A DNA stretch of 64,000 bases from Apostichopus japonicus (lineage: Eukaryota > Echinodermata > Holothuroidea > Aspidochirotida > Stichopodidae). A program made the translations under genes and the position numbers. The notes under the pieces were generated by a model, which saw only the letters and a list, made by a program, of their open reading frames with translations, searched no databases and was not told the origin of the DNA. The stretch is taken from contig NC_092576.1 in assembly GCF_037975245.1 (NCBI RefSeq), forward strand, positions 2,597,501 through 2,661,500, given 5' to 3'. Positions 25,301-37,401 of this stretch are shown in pieces; position 1 is the stretch's first letter, and every line of letters starts with the position of its first letter.

Positions 25301-25690
25301 TTCCAATGAGGAGGAATGTGCAAGGGTCTTGTTCGGCAGTTTATAGGTTGATAGTGCGCCGATTTCCTTGGTCCCGCATTTAACTCTGTGTGAGTGATAG
25401 CTTAGCACAACGTAAAAATGTTCGCTACTTTCGATGTTTTCACATTAGACAAACATTTATTGGTTGGTTTGTTTTAGCAGCACTTTTCTTCTCTGAAGAG
25501 AGGTTGGAATATGGTGGTGCATTGTGGGAGGAGCTGAGTTAAATTATAACGTACAATGAACAATCTCGCAATCTAACGCTATATTTGTGAATACAACTAG
25601 TTTAGGTACAGACTCATAATTAACATAGATAGCACGTAGTTGCGATTCGTTTTAAAAAATAAAATGTTGTGAGGTTTTTATTTGTATTTC
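22390..25690. other. Gene-poor stretch inside the large NLR intron
   Basis: No supported coding exon. A CA microsatellite lies at about 23,910-23,957. The sequence is otherwise single-copy in appearance. Confidence 0.5.
23910..23957. repeat. (CA)n microsatellite
   Basis: An imperfect run of CA dinucleotides with a few interruptions. Confidence 0.9.
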
Positions 25691-25699
25691 TTTAAACAG

Positions 25700-25796
25700 A
25701 TGATGCGGGGAACTGTGTGAGCGAATCGGAAATGTTTTGGCGTCGGATCCCCTCTGAACTGACTGTCATGAGAGAGTTTCCACAAACTACATACAA
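25700..25796 (+). CDS. Isolated exon candidate, function unknown
   Basis: A plus-strand segment lies between a pyrimidine-rich TTTAAACAG acceptor and a CAA|GTAAGA donor. Only one of its three frames is open. It reads DAGNCVSESEMFWRRIP then SELTVMREFPQTTYK, entering with two bases and leaving in phase 2. The composition looks like real protein, with tryptophan and balanced charge. No flanking partner exons were found on this strand, and I do not recognise the sequence. It lies on the opposite strand within the NLR's large intron, just before the 27-bp repeat array. It could be a relic of an inserted gene or a chance open frame. Confidence 0.35.
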
Positions 25797-25849
25797 GTAA
25801 GACTCACTGCATTTAAAAGCAAAGACCCAATGTGCCCGGTGTGATGTCG

Positions 25850-27985
25850 CAATCTCACAGCACTGACCGTGCCAGGGGTTCTGAGTAGTTGTGACAATGT
25901 CGGTGCACGATCAGTAGCTGTGACAGTACCAACGTACTGAATAACTGTGTCAGTGTCAAGGTACTGGGTAGCTGTGACAGTATCATTGCACTGAGAGTAG
26001 CTGTGATCTTTTCAGGGGTTCAGTAGCTGTGACTGTGTCAAAATACTGAGTAGCTGTGGTAGTACCAGGGTAAAGATTATATGAGGCAGTTCCAAAGTAC
26101 TGAGTAGCTTTGGAGGTACCTAGGTCCTGAGGAGTCCTGACAGTGTCAGGGCACTGCGTAGTTCTGTAAGTGCCAGGGTACTGACTAGCTATGGCAGTGA
26201 CAGGGTACTGGGTAGCTCTGACCATATCAGGGATACTGAGTAACTGTGACAGTACCAACGCACTGAGTAGCTGTAGCAGTACTATGGTAATGATTAGCTG
26301 TGACAGTGTAAAAGTTCCGAGTAGCTTTGGAAGTACCGAGGTACAGAATAGCTCTGACAGTGTGAGGGCACCGAGTAGCTGTGACCGTGCCAGGGTACTC
26401 AATAGATGTGACAGTACCAATTTACGGAGTAACTGTGACCGCGTGCCAAAGTACTGGGTAGCTGTAGCAGTGCCAAGGAACTGGGAGTATATGTGATCTT
26501 TCCAGGGTGCTGAGTAACTTTGACAGCGACAAGGTACTTGGTAACTATAACTGTGTCATGGTGCTAAGTAGTTCTGACCGTTCCATTGTACCGAGTATCG
26601 CTGACAATGCCAGGAGTACTGATTAGCAATGGCGGTGCCAGGGAACTGAGTAGCTGTGGCAGTGCCAAGGTACTTAGGAGTTAGGCAATGCCATGGTACT
26701 TAGTAGTTGTGACAGCGCCAGTGTACCGAGTATCGCTAACAATGCCAGGAGTACTGATTAGCAGTGATAGTGCCACGGTACTGAGTAGTTTTTGACAGTA
26801 CCATGGCAAACTGAGTAGGTGAGAAAGTGTCAAGTTACATAGCATTTGAGACAGTGCAAAGGTACTGAGTGTCCCTCACAGTGCCAGGTGTACTGAGTAG
26901 TTCTGAAAGTGAATGGGTTCTGAGTAGTTACGACAGTACCAAAAATAGTTGTTAGTTGTGACAGTGCCATGTTACTGATTAGCTGTGACAGTGTCATGGT
27001 GCCGGGCAGCTGTGACCGTAGCTGGTACGGACTAGCTGTGGCAGTTTTATGGTACCTAAAGCTGTGATAGTGCAAGAATTCTGATTAGTTTTGACAGTGT
27101 ATGACAGTGTCAAGGAACTTAGTAGCTGCGACAGCGCCAATGTACTGAGTAGCTATGACAGTACTGTGGTACTGACTAGCTGTGACAGTAGTATGGTACT
27201 GACTAGCTGTGGCAGATCCAGGGTACCTACATATACTGAGCAGTTTTGACAAAGCCATGGCAACTGAATAGCTCAAACAGTACCAAGTTACTAAGTAGCT
27301 GTGACAGTGCCAGGGGCAATATTGAGACAGTGCTAGGGTACTGAGTAGCTCTGGTAGGGTCAAGGTACTTAGTCGCTGAGTCGGTGTCAGGGGACTGAAT
27401 AGCTGTGACAGTGCCACGTTACAGAGTACATCAGACAGTGTCAGGTTACTGAATAGTTGTGATAGTACCAACGTACTGAGCAGCTGTGATAGTAGCTAAA
27501 TACTGAGTAACTGCGACAGTTTCAGGTTACTGACTAGCTGTGACAGTACAAATGTACTGAATATATGTGACAGTGCGAATTCATTGAATAGCTGTGACAG
27601 TACCAAGTTACTAAGTACCTCAAACAGTGTCAGGTTACTGAATAGCTGTAATTGTACCAACGTACTGATTAGCTGTGATTGTAGATAAATATTGAGTAGC
27701 TCCGACAATTTCAGGGTACTGAATAGCTTTGACAGTACCAATTTACTGAATAGCTGTGACAGTGCGAATTCATTGAATAGCTGTGACAGTACCAAGTTAC
27801 TAAGTACCTCAAACAGTGTCAGGTTACTGAATAGCTGTAATTGTACCAACGTACTGATTAGCTGTGATTGTAGATAAATATTGAGTAGCTCCGACAATTT
27901 CAGGGTACTGAATAGCTTTGACAGTACCAATTTACTGAATAGCTGTGACAGCGCCAATGTACTGAGTAGCTATGCTAATGCCAGG
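25850..27985. repeat. 27-bp minisatellite array, about 2.1 kb
   Basis: The region is built from diverged copies of a 27-bp unit close to GTACTGAGTAGCTGTGACAG plus TGCCAGG. Roughly 75-80 units fit the length. A higher-order repeat is visible: the marker CAGTGCGAATTCATTGAATA recurs at 27,571 and 27,760, exactly 189 bp or seven units apart. Since 27 is nine codons, long minus-strand frames stay open with a nine-residue LSQLLSTLx pattern (25,983-26,420, 27,085-27,471, 27,496-27,957). They lack a common start or splice logic. I read them as by-products of the repeat, although translation cannot be excluded. The array lies in the NLR intron. Confidence 0.9.
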
Positions 27986-27999
27986 CTACTGTTTTTTTT

Positions 28000-28640
28000 A
28001 GAGAACACATTAATGTCCGATTACATAGTCTAAGGCTTGTGTATGCCATATTATAAATTCCTAATACTTTTGCTTCATCTGTTCTTACAGATTCCTGATC
28101 TGTTCCATATACAAGCTGAATATGATTCTGTTAACTATGACTCGTCGTACCATTCTCAAATATGTTATTAAACTTTTTTTTGATCGAGGAATTCTAGTTC
28201 TTATCATTCAATTATAATCGTTTTAAATTCTTCTGCTTATTGTTATTTATAAGCTCAGTATGCAGGATTGAAGCTACTGCTTCATACAAGTAGAAACCTA
28301 CTTCTGTCTAACAACGGTTCCAGTGTTCCAGATTGAGGTACCGTTGGGGCTGATAAGTTGATATCAATATCATTTATTTGGAATTTATTGACTGTAACAT
28401 ACAAATTGAACTTGCATTGATTTCGTTAGATATGCACTATCATTATAAGAGAAAAGATTTGGTTGAACGATTTTGATAAAGTGATATTTAATACTGACAT
28501 GCTGCAGGGTAGATTTCTTTTCTTTATCTGAGTGTAGTGTAAATGCAAAAGTATACAAATATCGACCATTATTCATACTAGGACTACAGTGAGACCTCTC
28601 TCGCGGTAATAACAACCACCAAATATAAATTTATTTAATC
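28000..28640. other. Intron sequence next to the NACHT exon
   Basis: Nothing recognisable was found. It lies just downstream, in gene orientation, of the NACHT exon donor. Confidence 0.5.
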
Positions 28641-28744
28641 TGAGAGTCCTATTGTGCTTTAGAAAAAATATCATCAAGGGGAAATGTTTCTCGGTTAGCG
28701 TTCCTCAAAACAGTGGGTGACATCAGTATATACAGAATACTTAC

Positions 28745-30300
28745 TTCGTAACTTGATGCTATCTGCAGGAGCTGTATGGTCGACCTCTGCAGTAACTTGC
28801 TGTGCCCTTCACTGATGGCGATGCGTTCAGAACATAGCTCTTTTACCGTGTCAATGATGCCTTCAACATTTCCACTCTGTTCCAAGATGCAAAGGATTGC
28901 AAACTTGTCTCCATCTTTCTTGCTTTTCAAATATTTGATGATTTTCTTGCCAGCGGTAGAATTCAACCCACAAGCGAATCGAAATACGTACTGGAGGTCA
29001 AATGGATCCATCTTCCCAAGAATTGGTTCCAAGTCAGCTGAATCTTCCACCTTGCAAAGGATATCTACTACACGAAATGACGCGAACCATTCGCAGAATA
29101 GTTTATGGTAAAACCTTACTTCAATCTTCATCTTATCGCTCTTACCAGGAGTCTGTCCATCTGTTATATCATACATCTCCTCCTCTACTAGGATACCAAC
29201 AAGAATGTACTGATCATAAAAATCTTGACCGAGTCGCTGGAGGAATTCTACTTGGCTCCACGCTATTTGTTGATTCTCTTTACTGAGCCCTTCGAAAGCG
29301 ATTTTATCAAGTTCACCGTGATTATATTCTAAGAACTTTGAGTATTCTTTAACATTGAAATCTTTGGATTTGTTTCTCATGTGACTGTGAAAGCAATTCA
29401 TCGCGTGGCGAAGGAAGTCAGTAACAGATTTAAATTTCTGAAAACCCTCTATTTCATGAGTCATGTGAGAGAACATAGTAAATAAGAGAGGAATCTGGCA
29501 GAGGTCATCAAGAATGACATTTTCCTTGAGACCTTTCTTGACTTTAGCAATAGCTACCTCATCATCTCCACAAACAGCCTTACGGATGTACTGATCACGC
29601 GCAGTCTCATCAAAACCAGTAAGTTGAAATCGTTTGGTTTTGGCTCTGTCATACTCATTAGGTAGATACCTGGTTGTCAAGGTAACGTCAGATTCTTGGA
29701 ACATCTTGTACTTGATAATGCGTCCTACGTCATTTTCCTCACCATTATCTGTTTTCAAGCCGTATACACTTTTCTCGTTGGTGTCTCTGCCTGGGTATTC
29801 ATCATAGCCATCTAACTGAAATGCTACTGACTTGCAACTCTCCAGTATCTCCTTGATGTCTCTCTCCTTGATTCTGTATTCCTTTGGCACTAAATATCGC
29901 TTGATCGCTCTATATATTGACGGAACATTACCCAACTGTCTAAGTCTGAGTAAAATAAGAATCTCTACGTCAGCGAGAGGTGAATCTTGGACACCATTAC
30001 ACCAGTCATATGCTAACTGCAGGGTAAGAGTAGACTTCCCATACCCAGGCTCTCCTTCGATGATACGTCTGTTAGACCTCCTATGAGGATCATTGAATAT
30101 ATTCTTGTAAGAATCTAACTGTTCCCACGGTGCATCTTTATCATTCGATGTAACACTGCCACTCAATGCAACCACACCGCTCTCGACAAATATCGTATTA
30201 ACACAATACAGTCTGTCTTGTATATAGGGTAAAGGTTTTACGGAGTCATAATAAAGTTTATACTTCTCTTTAAGTCCATCTATTAGTATTTGTTTCTTAT
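28745..30300 (-). CDS. NACHT exon of an NLR-type receptor
   Basis: This exon encodes residues 92-610 of the predicted protein. It enters with two bases from a TTTTTCTCACAG acceptor and leaves in phase 0 at GAA|GTAAGT. The NACHT ATPase is clear. Walker A is GEPGYGKST (residues 174-182), Walker B is LDGYDE (254-259), the sensor-1-like TTR is at 300-302, and a helical-domain proline is at 362. The winged-helix segment YHKLFCEWFA (489-498) matches the conserved NLR H-x-x-F-x-E-[FWY] pattern. NLRs are cytosolic sensors that oligomerise on ATP binding. All key residues are present and no frameshift occurs, so it looks functional. If the donor were skipped, translation would stop 31 codons later at 28,649. 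Confidence 0.93.
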
Positions 30301-31242
30301 CTGTGAGAAAAATAAAACAAACAATAATTAATAAACGAAACAAACAGGCCAACAAAATCACCAAAAAGATAGATTATTTGATTATATATAAGTAATGCAA
30401 TTATTGACCGTTGAAGAACCGACTGGTCAGTTGATCTTACAACGCATCTTAGAGAGTTTCGTAATGTTGGTGTAAGCAATATGGTAGAATCTCAAATTGT
30501 TGTCTTAATTGGAATATTAAATATAATACACATATTAACGTTAGTATGTATGGAGTTGGTGTACACTTTTTATCATTTTCAATTCGTCATTTAGATCATT
30601 AGAATCCATATTTCAAATTAATTAAATTTACACTTCGTTTCTTTACTATGTGAATCGGTACATTTTCTTCCTGAACATAAAGGCCGCAATCGCATGGATG
30701 TTTCATGGAACGCGTATTTTATGTTAGTTTAGGATACACCTTAAGTAAAAGAAACGGAGTTGCAAACAAGAAATGTGCTGTGACGGTTTTGAAATATCAA
30801 AGCTGTATGAACATGAACAAAAACCAGACGCATGCAGACGTCAAGCAAGGATGTAACCATTGAATCACGTTAAAAAAAAAACGATATGTGGTAATGCAGT
30901 TGTGAGACTACGTTTTAGATGTGGGTCATTTTACATTTCAACACAACTAAAGTTTTTTTTTCATTATGCAATCATGTGACAAATAAACACTGACGTTTGA
31001 AGTTGACACCACCAAATTAAAGTGACTGACATTCCTACCAAAATAATGTTTCTAAGTAAAGAACGCCGTGCAGACGGGGACAAGATTGGTCGTTGATTGG
31101 TAAAGCCATCAGTAATCTGTCCTTACATGCCCCTACCTCCTCCCAGTCCCTGAATCAAACGAGTAAGACTAGTGTTTCTATAGTCACTAAGAAATCGTAA
31201 AGCTGTCGCAGGTGATGCTGAAAACTAAACAATATTGCCTAC

Positions 31243-31516
31243 CTTCTATAGTCAGTGGGTCTGAATACTTCTTTCTGACAGGGTTAGTTTGTTTTTCAGA
31301 TGCTCGGAAGTTTGTGTTTGTTGAAGATGATGCTGCGGGAGTCTCACGGTGTTGAATACTCTCAAATTGTGATGCAGATGCTTTACTTTGAAATGGTTGT
31401 CTTGGTGACGACGCATCCTTCAGTTCAGGTGTTTGTGAGTTCCGATTATCTCCTGGTGTTGTGTCTGTTTTAAGTCCTCTCTTCGAACTTTTCTTTTTTG
31501 AACTTCGATTTCCCAT
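31243..31516 (-). CDS. First coding exon of the NLR, myristoylation-type N terminus
   Basis: This 274-nt coding part (91 codons plus 1 nt) starts at an ATG and ends at GAAG|GTAGGC. It joins in frame to the NACHT exon as ...LTIE-D-KKQIL. The protein begins MGNRSSKKKSSKRG, matching the N-myristoylation pattern (Gly2, small residue at position 6) followed by a basic cluster that would reinforce membrane binding. The rest is low-complexity, rich in Ser, Thr, Gln and Pro. No death, CARD or PYD domain can be seen, which is unusual because many animal NLRs carry one. A possible acceptor TTATTTAAG lies just before the ATG (exon start about 31,524). Confidence 0.85.
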
Positions 31517-32385
31517 CTCTTTACCTTAAATAAGTAACGTAATAAACTCAGTCAAAGTCGATGTAGCCTTTTTTGAAAACACGCAGCTCATTGATATGTA
31601 CCTAAGCTTAGACACTCTATATATGTTTATCAACTAAAACACGTATCGAAGAACTCGATAAAAGGAGCTTAACATGTTAAAAGGAACTAAAACTAACTAA
31701 AGGCAAACCATATTGCACCGCAGAGCACGTTGGTAATCCATTATAATAATAATCATGCAGTTATTTTTTACGACGCCTAAAGCGACCACGAATGTGTGAG
31801 AAGCCTGCAGGGGCTTATTGATTACACCTTTCACGTCGGGTGGCTTCCAATTCAACACTTTATCTCAAATTTGGAATATTTTCTTTATTTTGGAAAGTCA
31901 TTTCAGATGGTAAAACCGTACATCTTGCAAATATACAGTATGTATTCATTATTTCAAATACGGTTCATATTTACTTGTACATGAGTGGTATGATAATAAC
32001 CTGGATCACGAAAGCATATACAATTCTTCTTGACTGTTTCATGAAAGTTCGTTTACAATATCGTTTGTTTATAAAAGTCACTTCTGTAGGATGAACGTTC
32101 CGCTATTAGCAAAGAATCGTATGAAAACATGTTTTGTAAAACTTGTACACAACAGAACCAATTATCGATAAAATGTTGCCTTCCAAATATCCAGACTAAC
32201 AATACGTTCTAAAAAAACCAGGTGTGTTAGATTCCTAGGAATCCAATTTATAGATTAATATATGATAATTCATATACAGTAAAAAGAACTCTATGTGGCT
32301 AAATGAATCATGGCCTGGTGATCCAATTCAGTAGAAAACAATGTTTGCACACTAGATTCAACAAGTACACAAGATACTGACTTAC

Positions 32386-32580
32386 CTGAAAAGAAACTTA
32401 ATGTAGTTCACCATATAAATCAGATTCATGTCAATAAACTACGTAATGGAGATGAGAGCATTCTTCTCCACAAGCTTAATCAACATGACGAACGATAGAC
32501 TAACTGAATACTAAACGTTCTGTAATCTAAAACTGGTTATTGACTCAGCTCGAGGTTCATATGTATATATTCGTTTAATT
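32386..32580 (-). promoter_or_regulatory. Putative NLR promoter and untranslated first exon
   Basis: On the minus strand a strong donor, TTTCAG|GTAAGT, lies at 32,386, upstream of the first coding exon. The preceding 200 bp match two other copies at 40.70-40.95 kb and 49.69-49.95 kb. They share GGTGAAC near the donor and a further block with GAGCT, CAATAACCAG and GATAAAAA. A TATATAT run at about 32,562-32,570 could act as a TATA box. Conservation of the donor in all three copies supports a spliced leader exon. The transcription start is not determined. Confidence 0.55.
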
Positions 32581-32589
32581 GCTTTTTTA

Positions 32590-33710
32590 TCAGATTTTAT
32601 ACTTCAGACTCTTCAAACATTCAAACAGTTCGGTATTGAAGATCAAAATCAATATGAGGCAAACTTGTCTTAATAAAGCATTGTACAGACTTAACAGGGT
32701 ATTAAACTAAATTCATATCATTAACACTATCCAGAAAACATCTAACATAAAGAACGTGTTGCACAAAAATGCCGAGAGGAACTTTTAAGTTGATATTTAT
32801 AAAATATCCGAGATTTTAATTCGTGCTTATTTTACGAGAATTGTTAAGATCTTTAAATAAAATCATGCTATTATCAGGCCACCAAGTTAAAGTTTACTAA
32901 CTCTTAAGTATGACACCAAGGGCTCTTGCAGCTCAAATGCAAACAACATGAACACATTTGTATACTAAATAATGCTTCTTTTAGTACGTAAACTGTAGAA
33001 CAAGTTTTACAAAGAAAACTATGACAGACGAAATTGACCTCTAACAGTTTATTCAAACAGGTTATTAGAACAATAAAGAAGATTGTTTTTTAAATTGTTT
33101 ATTTATTTGTTTTTAAGAATTAAGAAGGAATAACTGATATATTATAAATGCGGTTTGTAAAAGCAACACATACATTCAATAGCTAGAACGAAAACTCAAA
33201 GTTTTTAGATACGTCGAGATCACAAACCTTCTTTAATATATAGCTCAGTTTATGATCACATAATAATGACGTATTGACATAATGCTCCTTCAACTATAAT
33301 TTATGGTGTATTGTCATTAAAGCTCGCAGTGAGAATATGAAATGATCGTGCGGTAAATACATTCTTATCTTAAACGATGAAAGGCTTTGCTTGCTTATGT
33401 CAGTTTGTAAACCAGTGCAAATGGTAGTACAAACACCAGTAAAGTCTAAGTCCACCCAAACCTAAAATGAATGGAACAGAATAAACACAAATTAGCATTT
33501 TATCTGCAGAAAATTAATAATTAAACACAAACAGAGATATTCCTGTATAGTATAAGACTAATGTCTTGTTAAATTTTAAAATCTATAATTTGGAAGACTC
33601 TACTTTTACATGATCTGATAGATAATTTGCTATCATTAAATGCTGAATTGATTCAAATTAAAATAAGTTTGGTGGCAACATTGAATGTACGTTATAAATT
33701 ACACCTTAAT
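32590..33710. other. Unassigned sequence upstream of the NLR
   Basis: AT-rich. No coding exon or repeat was recognised. It may hold distal regulatory sequence of the NLR gene. Confidence 0.5.
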
Positions 33711-33714
33711 CTTT

Positions 33715-34157
33715 CAAATAATATACCTTTTCTATTGCGCAAACGCTTAATAAAACAGATTAAGTGATGTTGTGACATATATAGAAAAGAAAACGAAAGA
33801 AATGTCTACTGCAACACACATAAACTCATCTTGAATATAAAGAAAAGCAGATGTAAAATGGAGACCGTTTTGAAATGTGTAGTATAATTATTTTTGTATA
33901 CTGCTAATACTCACAGAAAACCCCTTTTACTATAGACATCATCTGAGAAACATGTAAGAAAGTTACAATAAATGAATTTTTCCATGTTATTGTATAATTT
34001 TACAAGTCTTAATGTATGATATATTTTAGTTATGGAAGGTCGGTGATAAATTTCGATGTATTTTTGTCCTGGTTTATTAGTATTATTTTAATGCATGTTA
34101 CTACATTGGATCAATCCATATGCGTTTCTTGATTGATAAGTATAACACGAATATCTA
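33715..34157. repeat. Segmental duplication, copy 1, left part
   Basis: This matches about 47,890-48,354, with shared stretches such as GAAAGAAATGTCTACTGCAA and AGTATAACACGAATA. It is separated from its continuation at 39,841 by the inserted 5.7-kb TIR element. Confidence 0.88.
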
Positions 34158-35050
34158 CTCTCTTAAATTTATAGACTGAAATTTCAGTCTAATAGACTGA
34201 AATTTCAGTCTAAGAGCGGACGAACTGAGGGACCAGTTCCTTCAGACTGAAATTCAGTCTAAGGAAGGACTGAAAATTTTCAGTCTGTAAAACGACTGAT
34301 TTTTAGTCTAGCTAGACTAAATGATTTCAGTGTAACACGACTGGAATTTACCCTTTCTTAGACTGAAATTAAGCCAAATTAGATTAGAATCCAGCCTATA
34401 AGGTTTAAATTATTTTATTCAATTAGACTTTAAAAAAAAAAGTGGATAGACAGAATATCGTCATTTTATACTTTTAATTCAGGGATTAATAGTCCAATAT
34501 GCCAGTCAAAAAACTGCCCAAAGGCACTAAATTGGGACGATTACAGTCGCCCTCCAGGCAGGTTAAAGGAAATTTCCCCGTAAAATTGTAAAAATTCCTA
34601 AATGGAGTATAATTTTAGAAACAAATGGTTAAAAAAGCAGGTTGATAGTTACATGTTTTTAACTTAGATTTTGCTTTACAATATACAATAAAACAATAAT
34701 TCATGGGAACATTCCACTAACTATGGAAATAAGAAAACAAAAAACCTGTTAAAAGTTTAAAAACTGTATTAAAACTGTCTTTATTTATTTTCTTGGATAC
34801 ATTTAAGAAATATAAACAAAAAAATAATACAAAAGCTAACTTTGTTTGCTTGGGTTTTATTTATGATATCTTAGGTCTAAATAATGGTTATTTACCTAAA
34901 CTACAAAAATAAATTAAATGTAAAGTTTTAGTTATGAAATATTCCAAAAATTAAAGTTGCAATTCCGGTGCCGACGATTTGACATGCAAACTCTATAAAT
35001 GTGGTCAAGTTTACCAGAAATTTCTAATTTGACCATAACTAATTTATTTT

Positions 35051-36130
35051 GTGTCCTAAAAATTTAAGGATTGAAACATTTATTTTTATAGTTTTATTTA
35101 GTTTTAATTTAGTTTTTATATAGATTCATACCTTTAAGTGAAACCCATGTGCAGCAGTTGCTGCAAATATAATAATAACCAGAACCAATTATGACAGGGC
35201 AAGTTCGTTTATCATACAGATATCGATATAAAGAATATTAAAATGTAAAACTAAAATTGTACTTCAAGAAAAACTAATGGCAAAGGCCACTTGGAAAGTG
35301 ACCAACAATGAACGGATGCTGGCATAGGCCACTTGGAAAGTGACCGTCAATGGACGGATACTGGCAAAGGCCATTTGGAAAGTGACCGACAATGGACGGA
35401 TACTGGCATAGGCCAATTGGAAAGTGACCGACACTGGACGAATACTGGAAAAGGCCACTTGGAAAGTGACCGACAATGAACGGATTACAATTGACGGATA
35501 ACAGATTACACTCAACTTATGTACAGAGAAGGCAAGTTCCTAAATAAAAAATAATGTATATTAACAACTGGAATATTTTTATATAGTGTCCTAAAAATGT
35601 AAGGCTTGAAACATTAATTGTTATGTTTTAATTTAAATTCATATTTTTAAGTGAAACCCATGTGCAACAGTTGTAGCAAATATAATAATAACCCGAACCA
35701 ATTATGACAGGGCAAGTTCTTTATTATACAGATATTGGTATAACGAAATTTAAAATATGAAACTAAATTGTACTTAAAGAAAAAATAATGGCAAAGGCCA
35801 CTTGGAAAGTGACCAACAATGAACGGATGCTAGCATAGGCGACTTGGAAAGTGACCGACAATGGACGGATACTGGCAAAGGCCACTTGGAAAGTGACCGA
35901 CAATGGACAAATACTGGAAAAGGCCATTTGGCCAAGCCCTTCTTCCAAGCTCCAGCCTCTTGTCACCCCAACATTTTTTATACTCCCAACCTCTCCACCT
36001 ACCCTTCAGGGTTTTCATTTCTGCTGCTTATTCCCAACCCCATCTCTTGCCAGCCCACACCATTCTGACACTCGTTTCTCATAATTGAACCATTTTTGGA
36101 AACTGACTGACCCGACAATGGATGGATTAC
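35051..36130. repeat. About 535-bp tandem duplication containing a 42-bp minisatellite
   Basis: The segment starting GTGTCCTAAAAAT at 35,051 recurs at 35,586, with the same downstream order: GTGAAACCCATGTGCA, then AATTATGACAGGGCAAGTTC, then the minisatellite. The minisatellite unit is 42 bp, near GGCCACTTGGAAAGTGACCG plus ACAATGGACGGATACTGGCAAA. It has about five copies at 35,280-35,490 and three to four at 35,790-35,935. The unit contains CACTT and AAGTG as a small inverted repeat. Frames crossing it are not taken as genes. Confidence 0.85.
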
Positions 36131-36267
36131 AATTCAGAATTGTACCAAACTAAGTTATAATACCGATAGTACTGGTGTTTAAATAAACAAAACAATTGTT
36201 TACATGACACAACATCAAAATGAAAATACAGCATACAAATAAACACTTGCAACACCACTCTAAAAAG

Positions 36268-36583
36268 CTACTTAGGAGAAATTAATTTAATGTTAGATGC
36301 CAAGCTACGCAATGGTGCCTTTACTGACGTAGCAGGAATCACTCCATGTAAAAAGGCAGCTAAGAATTCACAGAATTGATGAAGTGCCAAAGCATAATGC
36401 ACATTAAATGTGTAATGTGCTTTAAATAATCTATCCACTTGTTACTTGTTCCTGCAGGAATTGGAATTCTATCCGCCAAAAATAAAGAACTGTGACGGAT
36501 TTTTCTGGTCCGAGTGAAAGTATGTACAGTTGTACATACTTTCCATCTATTCCGGCAGCGGTAGCATCAATGCTGGTGTCAAG
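36268..36583 (-). pseudogene. Last exon of the cargo gene, frameshifted
   Basis: The minus-strand exon follows a TTTCTAG acceptor in phase 0, matching the exit phase of the 37,523-37,402 exon. It begins LDTSIDATAAGIDGK, then YILSLGPEKSVT. About two frame changes near 36,440-36,500 carry it through ADRIPIPAGTSNKWID into LFKAHYTFNVHYALALHQF and a final stop at 36,268-36,270. The LFKAHYxFNxHY core corresponds to CFKLFYVLNLNY in the 19.3-22.4 kb element. Splice sites are intact but the reading frame is not, so the product would be truncated. Confidence 0.72.
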
Positions 36584-37401
36584 CTAGAAAGAAATGACAA
36601 AAAATATGTATATTTTACTCCATACTATTAAATTAACATCTGAACATTAGGCAAACTGCCAATCTAAATATTCCATGAGACTTCCAGTTTATTCATACGA
36701 GAATAAAATTTTACATAAACTAAACTTCTTACATGATCTCCCTAGAATGTCACTAAAAATTCACGAACCTTTGACAGACAACTTTACAAAATTTGGTTAT
36801 TACAAACCCTGGACAGACTGGCAGAGTGTACCTTCAGTATCAATAATTGTACATCTCAGACACCTGAAGGGTTCATAAGTCAACCGTTTTTCCATCTCTA
36901 TCTTTGTTATTCCTTACTAAAAATGGCATATATATTGGTTGGCTTTACATTTAAAAATATTATGTCACTTTACTACAATTGTGACCACAATGGGCATTCT
37001 CCCCCAAACACCCCTATTAAATTCCCTTTTTGCCGGTTTTCCGCCTTGCTCCACATTCTTGTCAGTATCGCTGCCAATCAGACAGTACTGAATAAATTAT
37101 TCCTGCTTTACATTGCCATAATAAGTGTTTTTTCCTACTCTATACAAGTCACTTCCATTGAGCCATGATGATTATAGAGCCAGTGCCTATACCATTCAGT
37201 AGCGCCAATGGAAAAGAGCCATAAGACCCAGTGGATATGATGCTAACCTTAATATACACCAGACAAACTTTTTTCCACATAACAAGCCAATTTTTGTTTA
37301 GCCAAGCAAATTTTTAAAACCAAAACTTTTCCACTAAACGCAGGGGTGTTTATATAGCATTGAGCAAGGGAATAAACAGTATATTGTCATAAACTACTCA
37401 C

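Noticed and set aside
25983-27957. Several long minus-strand Leu/Ser-rich frames that look like leucine-rich repeat proteins
   Set aside because: They follow from a 27-bp satellite unit without stops in that frame. The frames break repeatedly and have no splice logic or conserved start.
28649-28744. Extension of the NACHT frame to the stop at 28,649
   Set aside because: A strong GTAAGT donor at 28,739-28,744 ends the exon in phase 0, and a family-consistent exon at 18,690 continues it. Read-through is possible but less likely.
30301-30364. In-frame upstream start of the NACHT frame (MVILLACLF...)
   Set aside because: This is intron sequence. The acceptor at 30,301-30,302 and the matching phase of the MGN exon explain the true start.
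35264-35966. Repetitive frames across the 42-bp minisatellite
   Set aside because: The unit is a multiple of three, so open frames are expected by chance. No flanking coding signal was found.
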